Below, piece after piece: positions 17,794-25,772 of a stretch of 64,000 bases of DNA. Under the pieces are notes generated by a model that worked only from the letters and a program-made list of their open reading frames with translations, was not told the DNA's origin and did no database searches. The stretch is taken from the NCBI GenBank assembly GCA_963736285.1, contig CAVTOA010000003.1, forward strand, positions 992,001 through 1,056,000, in the 5' to 3' direction. The DNA comes from CAVTOA01 sp963736285 (lineage in GTDB: Bacteria; Actinomycetota; Actinomycetes; Mycobacteriales; QHCE01). A program made the translations under genes and the position numbers. The first letter of the stretch is position 1; each line of letters begins with the position of its first letter.

Positions 17794-18394
17794 CACCATC
17801 AAGGGCTTCGGCGTCACCTTGGCGCATATGTTCAAGAAACGCGTAACGATCCGATACCCGGAGAAGCCGCGAGAGCCGGCGGCGCGCTTCCATGGCCGAC
17901 ACATTTTGAATCGTCATCCCGACGGCTTGGAAAAATGCATCGGATGTGAGCTGTGTGCCTGGGCGTGCCCAGCGGACGCGATCTATGTGGAGGGCGCGGA
18001 CAACACGGACGAGCGGCGTTTTTCGCCGGGCGAACGCTACGCATCGGACTACCAAATCAACTATGCGCGATGCATCTTTTGTGGACTGTGCATCGAAGCG
18101 TGCCCCACGCGTTCGCTCACGATGAGCACAGAATATGAGCTGGCCAGCGACTCCCGCGCCGATCTCATCTACACCAAAGAGCAATTGTTGGCGCCGTTGC
18201 TGCCGGGAATGGAGCAACCGCCCCATCCGATGCGGCTCGGAGAATCTGACACCGACTATTACGTGAGCGGACCAGACAATCCAGGTACCTCTCGTGGCGC
18301 CGAACGCTCGCCTTTCACTCGTTCCTGGGACCAGTCCAGCGATGGTGCGAGCCAGGGACAGCACGGCGTGTCCGGTAAGGAGGGTGCGCGGTGA
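17786..18394 (+). CDS. nuoI: NADH-quinone oxidoreductase subunit I (two 4Fe-4S clusters)
   Basis: A 202-residue ferredoxin-like subunit carrying clusters N6a and N6b. Two CxxCxxCxxxCP motifs are seen: CIGCELCAWACP (about residues 52-63) and CIFCGLCIEACP (about residues 96-107). The C-terminal 50 residues are Ser/Gly-rich and not conserved. The stop overlaps the GTG of nuoJ. Confidence 0.96.
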   Translation: MFDTIKGFGVTLAHMFKKRVTIRYPEKPREPAARFHGRHILNRHPDGLEKCIGCELCAWACPADAIYVEGADNTDERRFSPGERYASDYQINYARCIFCGLCIEACPTRSLTMSTEYELASDSRADLIYTKEQLLAPLLPGMEQPPHPMRLGESDTDYYVSGPDNPGTSRGAERSPFTRSWDQSSDGASQGQHGVSGKEGAR

Positions 18395-19236
18395 CCGGCG
18401 GTGAAGAAGTGATGTTTTGGATCCTGGGTCCCATCGCTCTGGCTGGCGCGATCGGCATGGTGTTGGCACGCAACGCGATCCATTCCGCGTTGTTTTTGGT
18501 GGCAACCATGCTGAGCCTGGGTGTGCTGTATGTGCTGCAGGCGGGGCCGTTTATCGGCATGGTGCAGATCATCGTCTACACCGGCGCGATCATGATCCTG
18601 TTCCTTTTTGTACTCATGCTGGTGGGGCGGGACTCGTCCGACTCTCTGGTGGAGACGCTGCGAGGTCAACGGCTAGCCGCCATCATGTTGGGCATTGGTT
18701 TTGCGCTGTTTGTGGCCTGTGGTTTGGCGCGTGCGTTTGGGGGCCACTGGGTGGTGCGGGGATTGCCTGGCACCAATCAGGACGCGCATGTGCCGGGTAT
18801 TGCTCGGGCGTTATTCACCCGATACGTGGTGGCGTTCGAAGTCACCAGCGCGTTGCTCATCACCGCCGCCGTGGGGGCGATGTTGCTCGCTTATGTGCGG
18901 CGTTCTCAGAGGTCACAGCTTTCGCAGCGGGAACGTTCGCGGGCTCGCTTCGCCGACGGAAACTACCCGGCGCCTAAGCCCGGACCGGGGGTCTATGCAA
19001 CGTCCGACTCGGTCGGCACGCCGGCACTCCTCCCAGATGGCACCCCGGCGGCCGACAGCGTCGCCGCCGCCGTCGACGAAAAACCCATCGACACGATCAG
19101 AGTCTTCCTCGGCGAGTCGACCGTGGCGTCAGAGTCGGACCTGCCGGTTCCCAGCCTTCTTAACACCAAGCCTTCGATCGCCCGAAGACCCGCGAACGGG
19201 CAAAACTCCAAATCGGACGGAGAAGGTACACCGTGA
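18391..19236 (+). CDS. nuoJ: NADH-quinone oxidoreductase subunit J
   Basis: A 281-residue membrane subunit with five helices in the first 170 residues; the conserved VQIIVYTGAIMILFLFVLML (third helix, with the pi-bulge region) is visible. A long hydrophilic C-terminal tail of about 110 residues, rich in Pro, Ser and Asp, follows and is typical of actinobacteria only. GGAGGG precedes the GTG start. The stop overlaps the GTG of nuoK. Confidence 0.95.
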   Translation: MTGGEEVMFWILGPIALAGAIGMVLARNAIHSALFLVATMLSLGVLYVLQAGPFIGMVQIIVYTGAIMILFLFVLMLVGRDSSDSLVETLRGQRLAAIMLGIGFALFVACGLARAFGGHWVVRGLPGTNQDAHVPGIARALFTRYVVAFEVTSALLITAAVGAMLLAYVRRSQRSQLSQRERSRARFADGNYPAPKPGPGVYATSDSVGTPALLPDGTPAADSVAAAVDEKPIDTIRVFLGESTVASESDLPVPSLLNTKPSIARRPANGQNSKSDGEGTP

Positions 19237-19532
19237 CTCCCACGTACTACTTAGTGCTAGCCGCGGCGCTATTCACCATCGGTGCTGTCGGGGTGCTCGT
19301 GCGCCGGAACGCGATCGTGGTGTTCATGTGCATCGAGCTGATGCTCAACGCCGTCAATCTGACGCTGGTCACTTTTTCGCGAATCCGCGGAACCCTCGAC
19401 GGCCAGGTCATGGCGTTCTTCGTGATGGTGGTCGCGGCGGCCGAGGTAGTGGTGGGCCTGGCGATCATCATGGCGATCTTCCGTACTCGCCGCTCGGCTT
19501 CGGTCGACGACGCGAACCTGTTGAAGTACTGA
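19233..19532 (+). CDS. nuoK: NADH-quinone oxidoreductase subunit K
   Basis: A 99-residue, three-helix subunit of the proton-pumping arm. The two membrane glutamates of the family are in FMCIELMLNAVNL and in VVAAAEVVVGLAI. Length is standard. It overlaps nuoJ by four bases and ends 363 bases before nuoL, unlike the tight spacing elsewhere in the operon. Confidence 0.96.
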   Translation: MTPTYYLVLAAALFTIGAVGVLVRRNAIVVFMCIELMLNAVNLTLVTFSRIRGTLDGQVMAFFVMVVAAAEVVVGLAIIMAIFRTRRSASVDDANLLKY

Positions 19533-19639
19533 GGACTGAGCCATGTGGAGCTTTGGGGTTGGTGAGCGAGCAAACGCGGCGGGGGCCGTGGCGGGGTCGG
19601 TGACAGCGGGGGTGGGTATGTGTGGCTGCGAGCCGCTGC

Positions 19640-19696
19640 CTTGTTTGACCGGTGGTTTTCCCGACGACACGCCGGGAAAACCACCGGTCAAACAAG
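19640..19696. repeat. TTTGACCGGT palindrome, copy in nuoK-nuoL gap
   Basis: Arms 19640-19663 and 19673-19696, 24 bp and fully complementary, around a 9-base loop. Outer arm: TTGTTTGACCGGT; inner arm: GGTTTTCCCG. Related palindromes lie at 36112, 36172, 36954, 60135 and 60196. Confidence 0.88.
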
Positions 19697-19784
19697 CAAC
19701 CCAGGTCTCAGTTCAACGGTGGCCTACCTGTGTACACGGGAAAGACACCCTACGAATTTCCGGACCAATTTTGAAGCTGAGAGT

Positions 19785-19854
19785 GCGGCTGGGTTGGCTC
19801 GCACAAGCCGTCGCGTACGTGGGTACGCAAGGCGCGGAGACGGAAGCTAGCCGC
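19785..19854. repeat. Hairpin element with conserved core, copy B
   Basis: The centre GCGTAC (19813-19818) pairs with GTACGC (19823-19828); the outer GCGGCT (19785-19790) pairs with AGCCGC (19849-19854). The core on the plus strand reads ACAAGCCGTCGCGTAC, then GTACGCAAGGCGCGGAGAC, nearly identical to copy A. Confidence 0.78.
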
Positions 19855-19895
19855 GAACACAGCGATAGCAAGTCCAATGGCGAGAGGCTCAAAAA

Positions 19896-21818
19896 ATGCT
19901 TCTAAGTGGACTGTGGTTGGTGATTGCGGTTCCGTTGGTGGGAGCCGCGGTGCTGTTGATCGCGGGCAAGCGAGCGAACGGCTGGGGCCACATTCTCGGA
20001 TGTGCCACGGTCGGGTTCAGTTTTGTCTGGGCTGTGCTCAGTTTTTTCGCTTTGCATGCCCGCAGTGACCGCAGCTTTGACGTGAACCTCTACAGCTTTA
20101 TGCCGGTTGGCCAGCTTAAGGTCGACATTGGTCTGCTCTATGACCCGCTTTCGGCGGTGTTTGTGCTGCTCATTACCGGTGTCGGTTTTCTCATCCATGT
20201 GTACTCGGTTGGCTATATGGCACAAGACAGCGAGGGGAGAACGGGCGCGGACAATACCGAGCGGCGCCGCTTCTTTGGCTACCTGAACTTGTTCGTGGCG
20301 GCGATGCTGCTGCTGGTGTTGGGCAATAACTTTGTGGTGCTGTATCTGGGCTGGGAGGGCGTCGGCTTGGCGTCCTATTTGCTTATTGGCTTTTGGTTCT
20401 TCAAGCCCGCCGCGGCCAGTGCGGCGAAGAAGGCCTTCCTGATGAACCGGGTCGGCGACGTCGGATTGTTGTTGGCGATTTTTGCGCTTTTTGCGACGCT
20501 GGGCACTACCTCGTACACGGGTGTTTTCAGTCAGGTGGGCGACTTGTCCAGCACCACGGTCACGATCGTGGCTATCTTGCTGCTGCTGGGCGCGTGTGGA
20601 AAGTCTGGTCAGTTTCCGCTGCAAGCGTGGTTGCCGGATGCGATGGAAGGCCCCACGCCCGTTTCGGCGCTGATCCACGCCGCGACGATGGTGACCGCCG
20701 GGGTTTATCTCATCGCTCGAGCCAACCCCATTTTTGACGCGAGCACCACCGCGCAACTGGTGGTGTGTTCTGTAGGGGCGGCGACCCTCCTTATTGGATG
20801 CATTGTCGGATGCGCAAAGGACGACATTAAGCGGGTGCTCGCATACTCGACCGTGTCGCAGATTGGCTACATGTTTCTGGCGGTGGGGCTTGGCGGTGCG
20901 GCATATGGCTTCGCCATTTTGCATTTGCTGACGCACGGCTTTTTCAAGGCTGGCTTGTTCTTGGGGGCTGGCTCGGTGATGCACGGGATGAACGATCAGA
21001 CCAATATTCGTCGCTTCGGCGGGCTGGCTAAGTACATGCCGATCACCGCGATCACGTTTGGCCTTGGGTATCTAGCGATCATTGGCATTCCGCCACTGTC
21101 CGGCTATTTCTCTAAAGATCCGATTATCGAGCAGGCCTTTGACCGTCCAGGTTGGACTGGTTGGCTGTTCGGGGGCGCCGCGTTGTTGGGTGCCGGGCTG
21201 ACGGCTTTCTACATGACTCGACTCATGGTGTTGACGTTCTTCGGCAAGGAGCGGTGGAGGACGCCATCTAAAGAGACACCACACCTTCCGCACGAGTCAC
21301 CGCTTGACATGACCGTACCGATGATCGTGTTGGCATGCGGTTCATTTGGTGCCGGCTACCTGCTGACTCGTGGCGACGCGCTGACCAACTGGCTAGCCCC
21401 GGTATGGGGGTCGGCATCTGTGGAGGCAAACCACAGGTTCTCGTCTGGCTTGCTTACTGGGGTTGTGCTGGCGGTGGTGATCCTTGGGCTGCTGCTTGCG
21501 GCTGCCCTGTTCTGGCGGGGTACAGCGTTGGAGGAACAGCCGGCGCGAAGCCCAGTGGTGATCGCCGCGCGTCAGGGCCTTTATGCCGACGCGATCAACG
21601 AAACACTCATCGCGGTGCCAGGGCGCTGGCTCATGCGAGCACTGGTCTATGTGGACAGTCGGGGCATCGACGGCATCGTCAATGGCCTTGGTGCGGTTAT
21701 TGGGGGGACCTCGGCCCGGCTGAGAAGAATCCAAAATGGATTCGCCCGTTCTTACGCATTGACCATGCTGATGGGGGCGGTACTGGTGTTGGCGGCGGTG
21801 TTGGCGGTGAGGCTGTAG
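19896..21818 (+). CDS. nuoL: NADH-quinone oxidoreductase subunit L
   Basis: A 640-residue antiporter-like proton-pumping subunit with about 15 helices and a C-terminal lateral helix. Conserved GWEGVGLASYLLIGFW (about residues 152-167), KAFLMNRVGD with the key Lys, and LIHAATMVTAGVYL with the channel His are seen. The stop directly abuts the nuoM ATG. Confidence 0.96.
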   Translation: MLLSGLWLVIAVPLVGAAVLLIAGKRANGWGHILGCATVGFSFVWAVLSFFALHARSDRSFDVNLYSFMPVGQLKVDIGLLYDPLSAVFVLLITGVGFLIHVYSVGYMAQDSEGRTGADNTERRRFFGYLNLFVAAMLLLVLGNNFVVLYLGWEGVGLASYLLIGFWFFKPAAASAAKKAFLMNRVGDVGLLLAIFALFATLGTTSYTGVFSQVGDLSSTTVTIVAILLLLGACGKSGQFPLQAWLPDAMEGPTPVSALIHAATMVTAGVYLIARANPIFDASTTAQLVVCSVGAATLLIGCIVGCAKDDIKRVLAYSTVSQIGYMFLAVGLGGAAYGFAILHLLTHGFFKAGLFLGAGSVMHGMNDQTNIRRFGGLAKYMPITAITFGLGYLAIIGIPPLSGYFSKDPIIEQAFDRPGWTGWLFGGAALLGAGLTAFYMTRLMVLTFFGKERWRTPSKETPHLPHESPLDMTVPMIVLACGSFGAGYLLTRGDALTNWLAPVWGSASVEANHRFSSGLLTGVVLAVVILGLLLAAALFWRGTALEEQPARSPVVIAARQGLYADAINETLIAVPGRWLMRALVYVDSRGIDGIVNGLGAVIGGTSARLRRIQNGFARSYALTMLMGAVLVLAAVLAVRL

Positions 21819-23441
21819 ATGAGCAATCTTCCGTTTTTGAGTGTGCTCACTGTTTTTCCTTTGGTGGGCGCGGTGGTGCTCGCGCTGACTCCGGACGGGC
21901 ATGATCGGCTCGTCAAGCGGCTAGCGCTGGGATGGTCACTGGTCGAGCTGGTGATCGCCGCAGTGATGTGCGTGGGGTTCGTGGCGAACGGTGATCGCTT
22001 CCAATTCACCGAGTCCTACCCGTGGATCCCGCGTTTTGGTTCCCGGTTCGCCTTCGGTGTTGATGGCATTGCCTTGGTGATGATCGCGCTGATCGCATTG
22101 CTGGTGCCGATCGTCATCCTCGCGTCATGGCACGAAGTGGAGAGCAACGAAAAGCCCAAGACCTCCACAGTCTCTGAGACGCCGACCGGGCAAGGAGAAC
22201 GCGGTAAGTCGTTTGCGCCGCCTCGGCAGGGGGTGCGGACGTTTTTCGCGCTGACGTTGGCGCTGGAGACCTGCATGGTCGGAGTGTTCGCGGTCACCGA
22301 CGTCTTCTTGTTCTATGTGTTGTTCGAGGCGATGTTGGTGCCGATGTATTTCCTGATCGGATCGTTTGGGGGTCCACGTCGGCAATACGCTGCGGTCAAG
22401 TTTTTCTTGTATTCCTTGGTGGGCGGGCTGCTCATGCTTGCGGCGGTCATTGGGCTATTTGTCGTGAGTTCCGATCAGCTTGGTCATGGCTCGTTTTCCT
22501 TTAGTCAGCTGACCCAACTCGACATCGACCCCAGCACACAACGCTGGCTGTTCCTCGGTTTCTTCATCGCGTTCGCGATCAAGGCGCCGTTGGTGCCGTT
22601 CCATACCTGGCTGCCCGACGCTGGTGGTCAGGCGCCCATTGGTGCGGGAATTTTGCTCGTGGGCGTGCTCGACAAGGTGGGCACGTTTGGCATGCTGCGA
22701 TATTGCCTGCCGTTATTTCCTGATGCGGCACACTATTTCGCACCCTGGATCATCGGGCTCTCGGTCGCCGGTGTCCTATATGGAGCTTTGTTGGCCGTTG
22801 GTCAAAGCGACATGAAGCGCCTGGTCGCGTATACCTCGATCGCCCACTTTGGATTTATTGCGCTCGGCGTTTTTGCCTTCACGACTCAGGCGGGCACCGG
22901 AGCGGTGCTGTATATGGTCAATCATGGACTCTCGACTGGGGCACTTTTCTTGGTCGTGGGTTTCTTGGCGGCCCGACGCAAATCGGCGACGATCTCTGAC
23001 TTTGGGGGCGCGGCCAAAGTAATGCCGTGGATCGCCGGAGTGTTCTTGATCGCCGGATTGTCGTCATTGGCGATGCCGGGAACCAACTCGTTTGTCAGTG
23101 AGTTTTTGGTGTTGATCGGCAGCTTCGGTGTGTATCAGGTTGCCACTATCTTGGCCACGACCGGGATTGTGTTCGCCGCGCTGTACATCTTGTGGTTCTA
23201 TCAGCGCACCATGCAGGGAAAGCTCAACCCCGCACTAGTGAAGCTGCCTGACATCACTCGTCGCGAAGTCGTGGTGGTGGCGCCGCTCGTTGTGCTCATT
23301 TTGGCGTTGGGCTTTTACCCTCAGCCGGTGATCAAGGTCATCAACCCGGCGGTTACCTACACGATGTCCGACATTAACGCCCACGATCCGCAACCGTCCG
23401 CAGTGGACAAATCCGCTCCCAAGACCGGAGGTGGCAAGTGA
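21819..23441 (+). CDS. nuoM: NADH-quinone oxidoreductase subunit M
   Basis: A 540-residue antiporter-like subunit. Typical segments are YVLFEAMLVPMYFLIG with the channel Glu, FAIKAPLVPFHTWLPDA with the channel Lys, and the Lys of SDMKRLVAYTSIAHFG. A hydrophilic insertion of about 35 residues lies near residue 110-145. Its stop overlaps the GTG of nuoN. Confidence 0.96.
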   Translation: MSNLPFLSVLTVFPLVGAVVLALTPDGHDRLVKRLALGWSLVELVIAAVMCVGFVANGDRFQFTESYPWIPRFGSRFAFGVDGIALVMIALIALLVPIVILASWHEVESNEKPKTSTVSETPTGQGERGKSFAPPRQGVRTFFALTLALETCMVGVFAVTDVFLFYVLFEAMLVPMYFLIGSFGGPRRQYAAVKFFLYSLVGGLLMLAAVIGLFVVSSDQLGHGSFSFSQLTQLDIDPSTQRWLFLGFFIAFAIKAPLVPFHTWLPDAGGQAPIGAGILLVGVLDKVGTFGMLRYCLPLFPDAAHYFAPWIIGLSVAGVLYGALLAVGQSDMKRLVAYTSIAHFGFIALGVFAFTTQAGTGAVLYMVNHGLSTGALFLVVGFLAARRKSATISDFGGAAKVMPWIAGVFLIAGLSSLAMPGTNSFVSEFLVLIGSFGVYQVATILATTGIVFAALYILWFYQRTMQGKLNPALVKLPDITRREVVVVAPLVVLILALGFYPQPVIKVINPAVTYTMSDINAHDPQPSAVDKSAPKTGGGK

Positions 23442-25102
23442 CGATGTCACTGACGACAGAACCTGGGGCGTATCACGCTGTCACGCATATCTCTGCTCCC
23501 GTTATAAATTACGGCGCGATGGCGCCGTTGCTCATTTTGTTTGGTGTCGCCTGTGTAGGCGTCTTGGTTGAGGCTTTTGTGCCGAGCCATCTGCGGCACA
23601 TCACCCAAGTCTGGCTAGCGTTGGCTGGCCTGGCGGCGTCGCTGGTGGCCGTTATCATGCGTGCGCCATCCGCTATCACGACGGCGGCTCGGGCGGTTTC
23701 GGTGGACTCCGCTGGTCTGTTTTTGCAAGGCACCATCGTCGTGCTGGGGGCGGTCAGTATCTTGCTGATCGCCGAGCGCCGGCTTGAACCGGGCGGCGCG
23801 TTTGTGACACAGGGCGCTGTGCTGGGAACGGGCGGTGCGGTAGTGGCCGGCGTTCCTGCGAGAGCCGGCGGCACCACGACGGGCGCGGGAGCCACTGGCG
23901 CCGCCACCAGCACGACCGCGCGCCCGTCTACCGCGAACATGCCGATGCAACCGCCGTCGAGAACCGAGATTTTTCCCCTTACGATTTTCGCTCTCGCTGG
24001 CATGATGCTGTTCGTCACCGCGAACGATCTGTTGCTGATGTTCGTGGCGTTGGAAGTGTTGTCGCTCCCGCTGTATCTCCTATGTGGACTTGCACGCCGA
24101 CGCAGACTGCTGAGTCAGGAAGCCGCCGTCAAGTACTTTCTGCTGGGCGCATTTGCGTCTGCCTTTTTTCTTTACGGCGTGGCGTTGCTCTACGGCTATG
24201 CCGGGACAGTGCGGCTCTCCGGGATTCACGACGCCGTCCAGCGTGGTGACGGCAGTACCGCGGTATTGCTGCTTGGCATTGCGCTACTAGTGGTGGGGCT
24301 GCTGTTCAAGGCTGGCGCCGCGCCGTTCCATCAGTGGACCCCAGATGTATACCAAGGCGCGCCCACGTCGATCACCGCGCTCATGGCCGCCTGTACCAAA
24401 GTCGCAGCCTTCGGTGCCATTCTGCGAGTGCTCTTCGTAGCGTTCTCCGGGGCGAAGACAGATTGGCGGCCGGCGCTCATCGGAGTAGCGATCATCACCA
24501 TGCTGGTGGGATCCGTGCTCTCGGTAACGCAGACGGACATCAAGCGGTTGCTCGCCTATTCATCCATTGCGAACGCGGGCTTCATCTTGACCGGAGCGAC
24601 TGCGCTCACGAAGAGTGGGCTGTCGAGCACGTTGTTCTATCTGTCCGCCTACGGGTTCACCATTATTGGGGCATTTGCGGTGGTGATGCTGGTACGTGAT
24701 GCTGACGGCGAAGCCACGCATTTATCGCGATGGACCGGGCTGGGGCGCCGCTCGCCGCTGCTTGCCGGAGTCATGACGCTCTTTTTGCTTTCCTTCGCGG
24801 GGATCCCACTGACGAGCGGATTTACCAGCAAATTCGCGGTGTTCTCGGCGGCGCTCGGCGGCGGGTCGACCACGCTGGTTATCGTCGGTGTGATCACCAG
24901 CATGATCATTGCTTTTCCATACCTGCGACTCGTGGTGCTGATGTACTTGTCTGAACCGGTAGCCGGTGGTGCCGCGGTGCAGGTGCCTGGCGCATTTACC
25001 AGTGTCGCAATTGCACTGGGTGTAGTCGCCACATTGGTGTTGGGACTTGCGCCAGAGCCGTTGCTCAATCTGGCCGAAAACGCGGCGCGGTTCGTCAGCT
25101 GA
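23438..25102 (+). CDS. nuoN: NADH-quinone oxidoreductase subunit N
   Basis: A 554-residue antiporter-like subunit and last gene of the operon. The core is normal (FVALEVLSLPLYLLCGLARR, FKAGAAPFHQWTPDVYQGAP, DIKRLLAYSSIANAG). Between the third and fourth helices (about residues 125-170) there is a low-complexity Gly/Ala/Thr/Ser stretch, which looks like an expanded loop. GTG overlaps the nuoM stop. The gene ends 67 bases from the convergent chorismate mutase gene. Confidence 0.95.
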   Translation: MTMSLTTEPGAYHAVTHISAPVINYGAMAPLLILFGVACVGVLVEAFVPSHLRHITQVWLALAGLAASLVAVIMRAPSAITTAARAVSVDSAGLFLQGTIVVLGAVSILLIAERRLEPGGAFVTQGAVLGTGGAVVAGVPARAGGTTTGAGATGAATSTTARPSTANMPMQPPSRTEIFPLTIFALAGMMLFVTANDLLLMFVALEVLSLPLYLLCGLARRRRLLSQEAAVKYFLLGAFASAFFLYGVALLYGYAGTVRLSGIHDAVQRGDGSTAVLLLGIALLVVGLLFKAGAAPFHQWTPDVYQGAPTSITALMAACTKVAAFGAILRVLFVAFSGAKTDWRPALIGVAIITMLVGSVLSVTQTDIKRLLAYSSIANAGFILTGATALTKSGLSSTLFYLSAYGFTIIGAFAVVMLVRDADGEATHLSRWTGLGRRSPLLAGVMTLFLLSFAGIPLTSGFTSKFAVFSAALGGGSTTLVIVGVITSMIIAFPYLRLVVLMYLSEPVAGGAAVQVPGAFTSVAIALGVVATLVLGLAPEPLLNLAENAARFVS

Positions 25103-25169
25103 ACAGTGCTCCGCCGTTGCATAGCCAGCGTCGAGCGACGGGCGTACAACGGCGGAGGAACGTTCAAGG

Positions 25170-25493
25170 TTAGAGGCGGCCGCGGCCGGCGCGAAGAATG
25201 AGTACCGCCAGTTCGGCGCCAATAGGTCCGAGCTCGTCGCGGAATTTTCTTATGATTTGGTCTTCCCTGGAAAGAACAAGACGTGTTCCGCCAGAAGCGA
25301 CGCGGGCGGCGCCAATTTGTTGGCTAAGAGAGGTGCGTTCCTGCCACATTCGTACCATCTCCGCGTCGAGCGCATCGATACGAGAACGCATTTGTCCAAT
25401 ATCGACACTCGGCGACGTTTGGGGCGTACCCGAGGACGTAGATGGGGTCCCGGCAGAAATAGTCTCAATGGGACGGTCGGTTAGGGCTGTCAT
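25170..25493 (-). CDS. Chorismate mutase, AroQ class
   Basis: A 107-residue protein whose last 75 residues form the all-helical chorismate mutase domain: MRSRIDALDAEMVRMWQERT (Arg and Asp of helix 1), RVASGGTRLVLSREDQIIRKF and a basic C-terminal end. The family turns chorismate into prephenate for Phe and Tyr. The first 30 residues are Ser/Thr/Pro-rich. GGAGG lies 4 bases before the ATG. Small chorismate mutases next to pcrA are usual in actinobacteria. It is divergent from pcrA. Confidence 0.85.
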   Translation of the reverse strand: MTALTDRPIETISAGTPSTSSGTPQTSPSVDIGQMRSRIDALDAEMVRMWQERTSLSQQIGAARVASGGTRLVLSREDQIIRKFRDELGPIGAELAVLILRAGRGRL

Positions 25494-25772
25494 AAATCCT
25501 CCAGGTGTGGGGTGGGGGTCAACCCCAGGAGGCGCACCACCGGGGATCTAGCCCCGTTGGCGTTGGCTGATGACTCAGACCAATATGGCCACCGGGAATC
25601 GGTAGCCATAAAAAAAGTAAGTCTGAGTCGTGGTCACGTCGGTAAGTCTGCACATTGACCCCGGAGACAGTCAAGCTGCTCCCGCTGTTGTCGCCCAAAG
25701 TTCGTACTTTTAGCCAGCAGCATTTATAGCCATTGGCACTGGTATGCCAGTGATCGTGCATCGCGGCTAGAA

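Larger units (their letters stand above)
19533..19895. other. Long nuoK-nuoL gap with two palindromic elements
   Basis: About 363 bases that hold a TTTGACCGGT-type palindrome (19640-19696) and a hairpin of the conserved-core family (19785-19854). Open frames crossing this gap are just the translation of these repeats and are rejected as genes. The ribosome site of nuoL (GAGAGG) is near 19880. Confidence 0.6.

Noticed and set aside
19543..19905. 120-codon open frame in the nuoK-nuoL gap
   Set aside because: It is the translation of two palindromic repeats and has no protein-like features.
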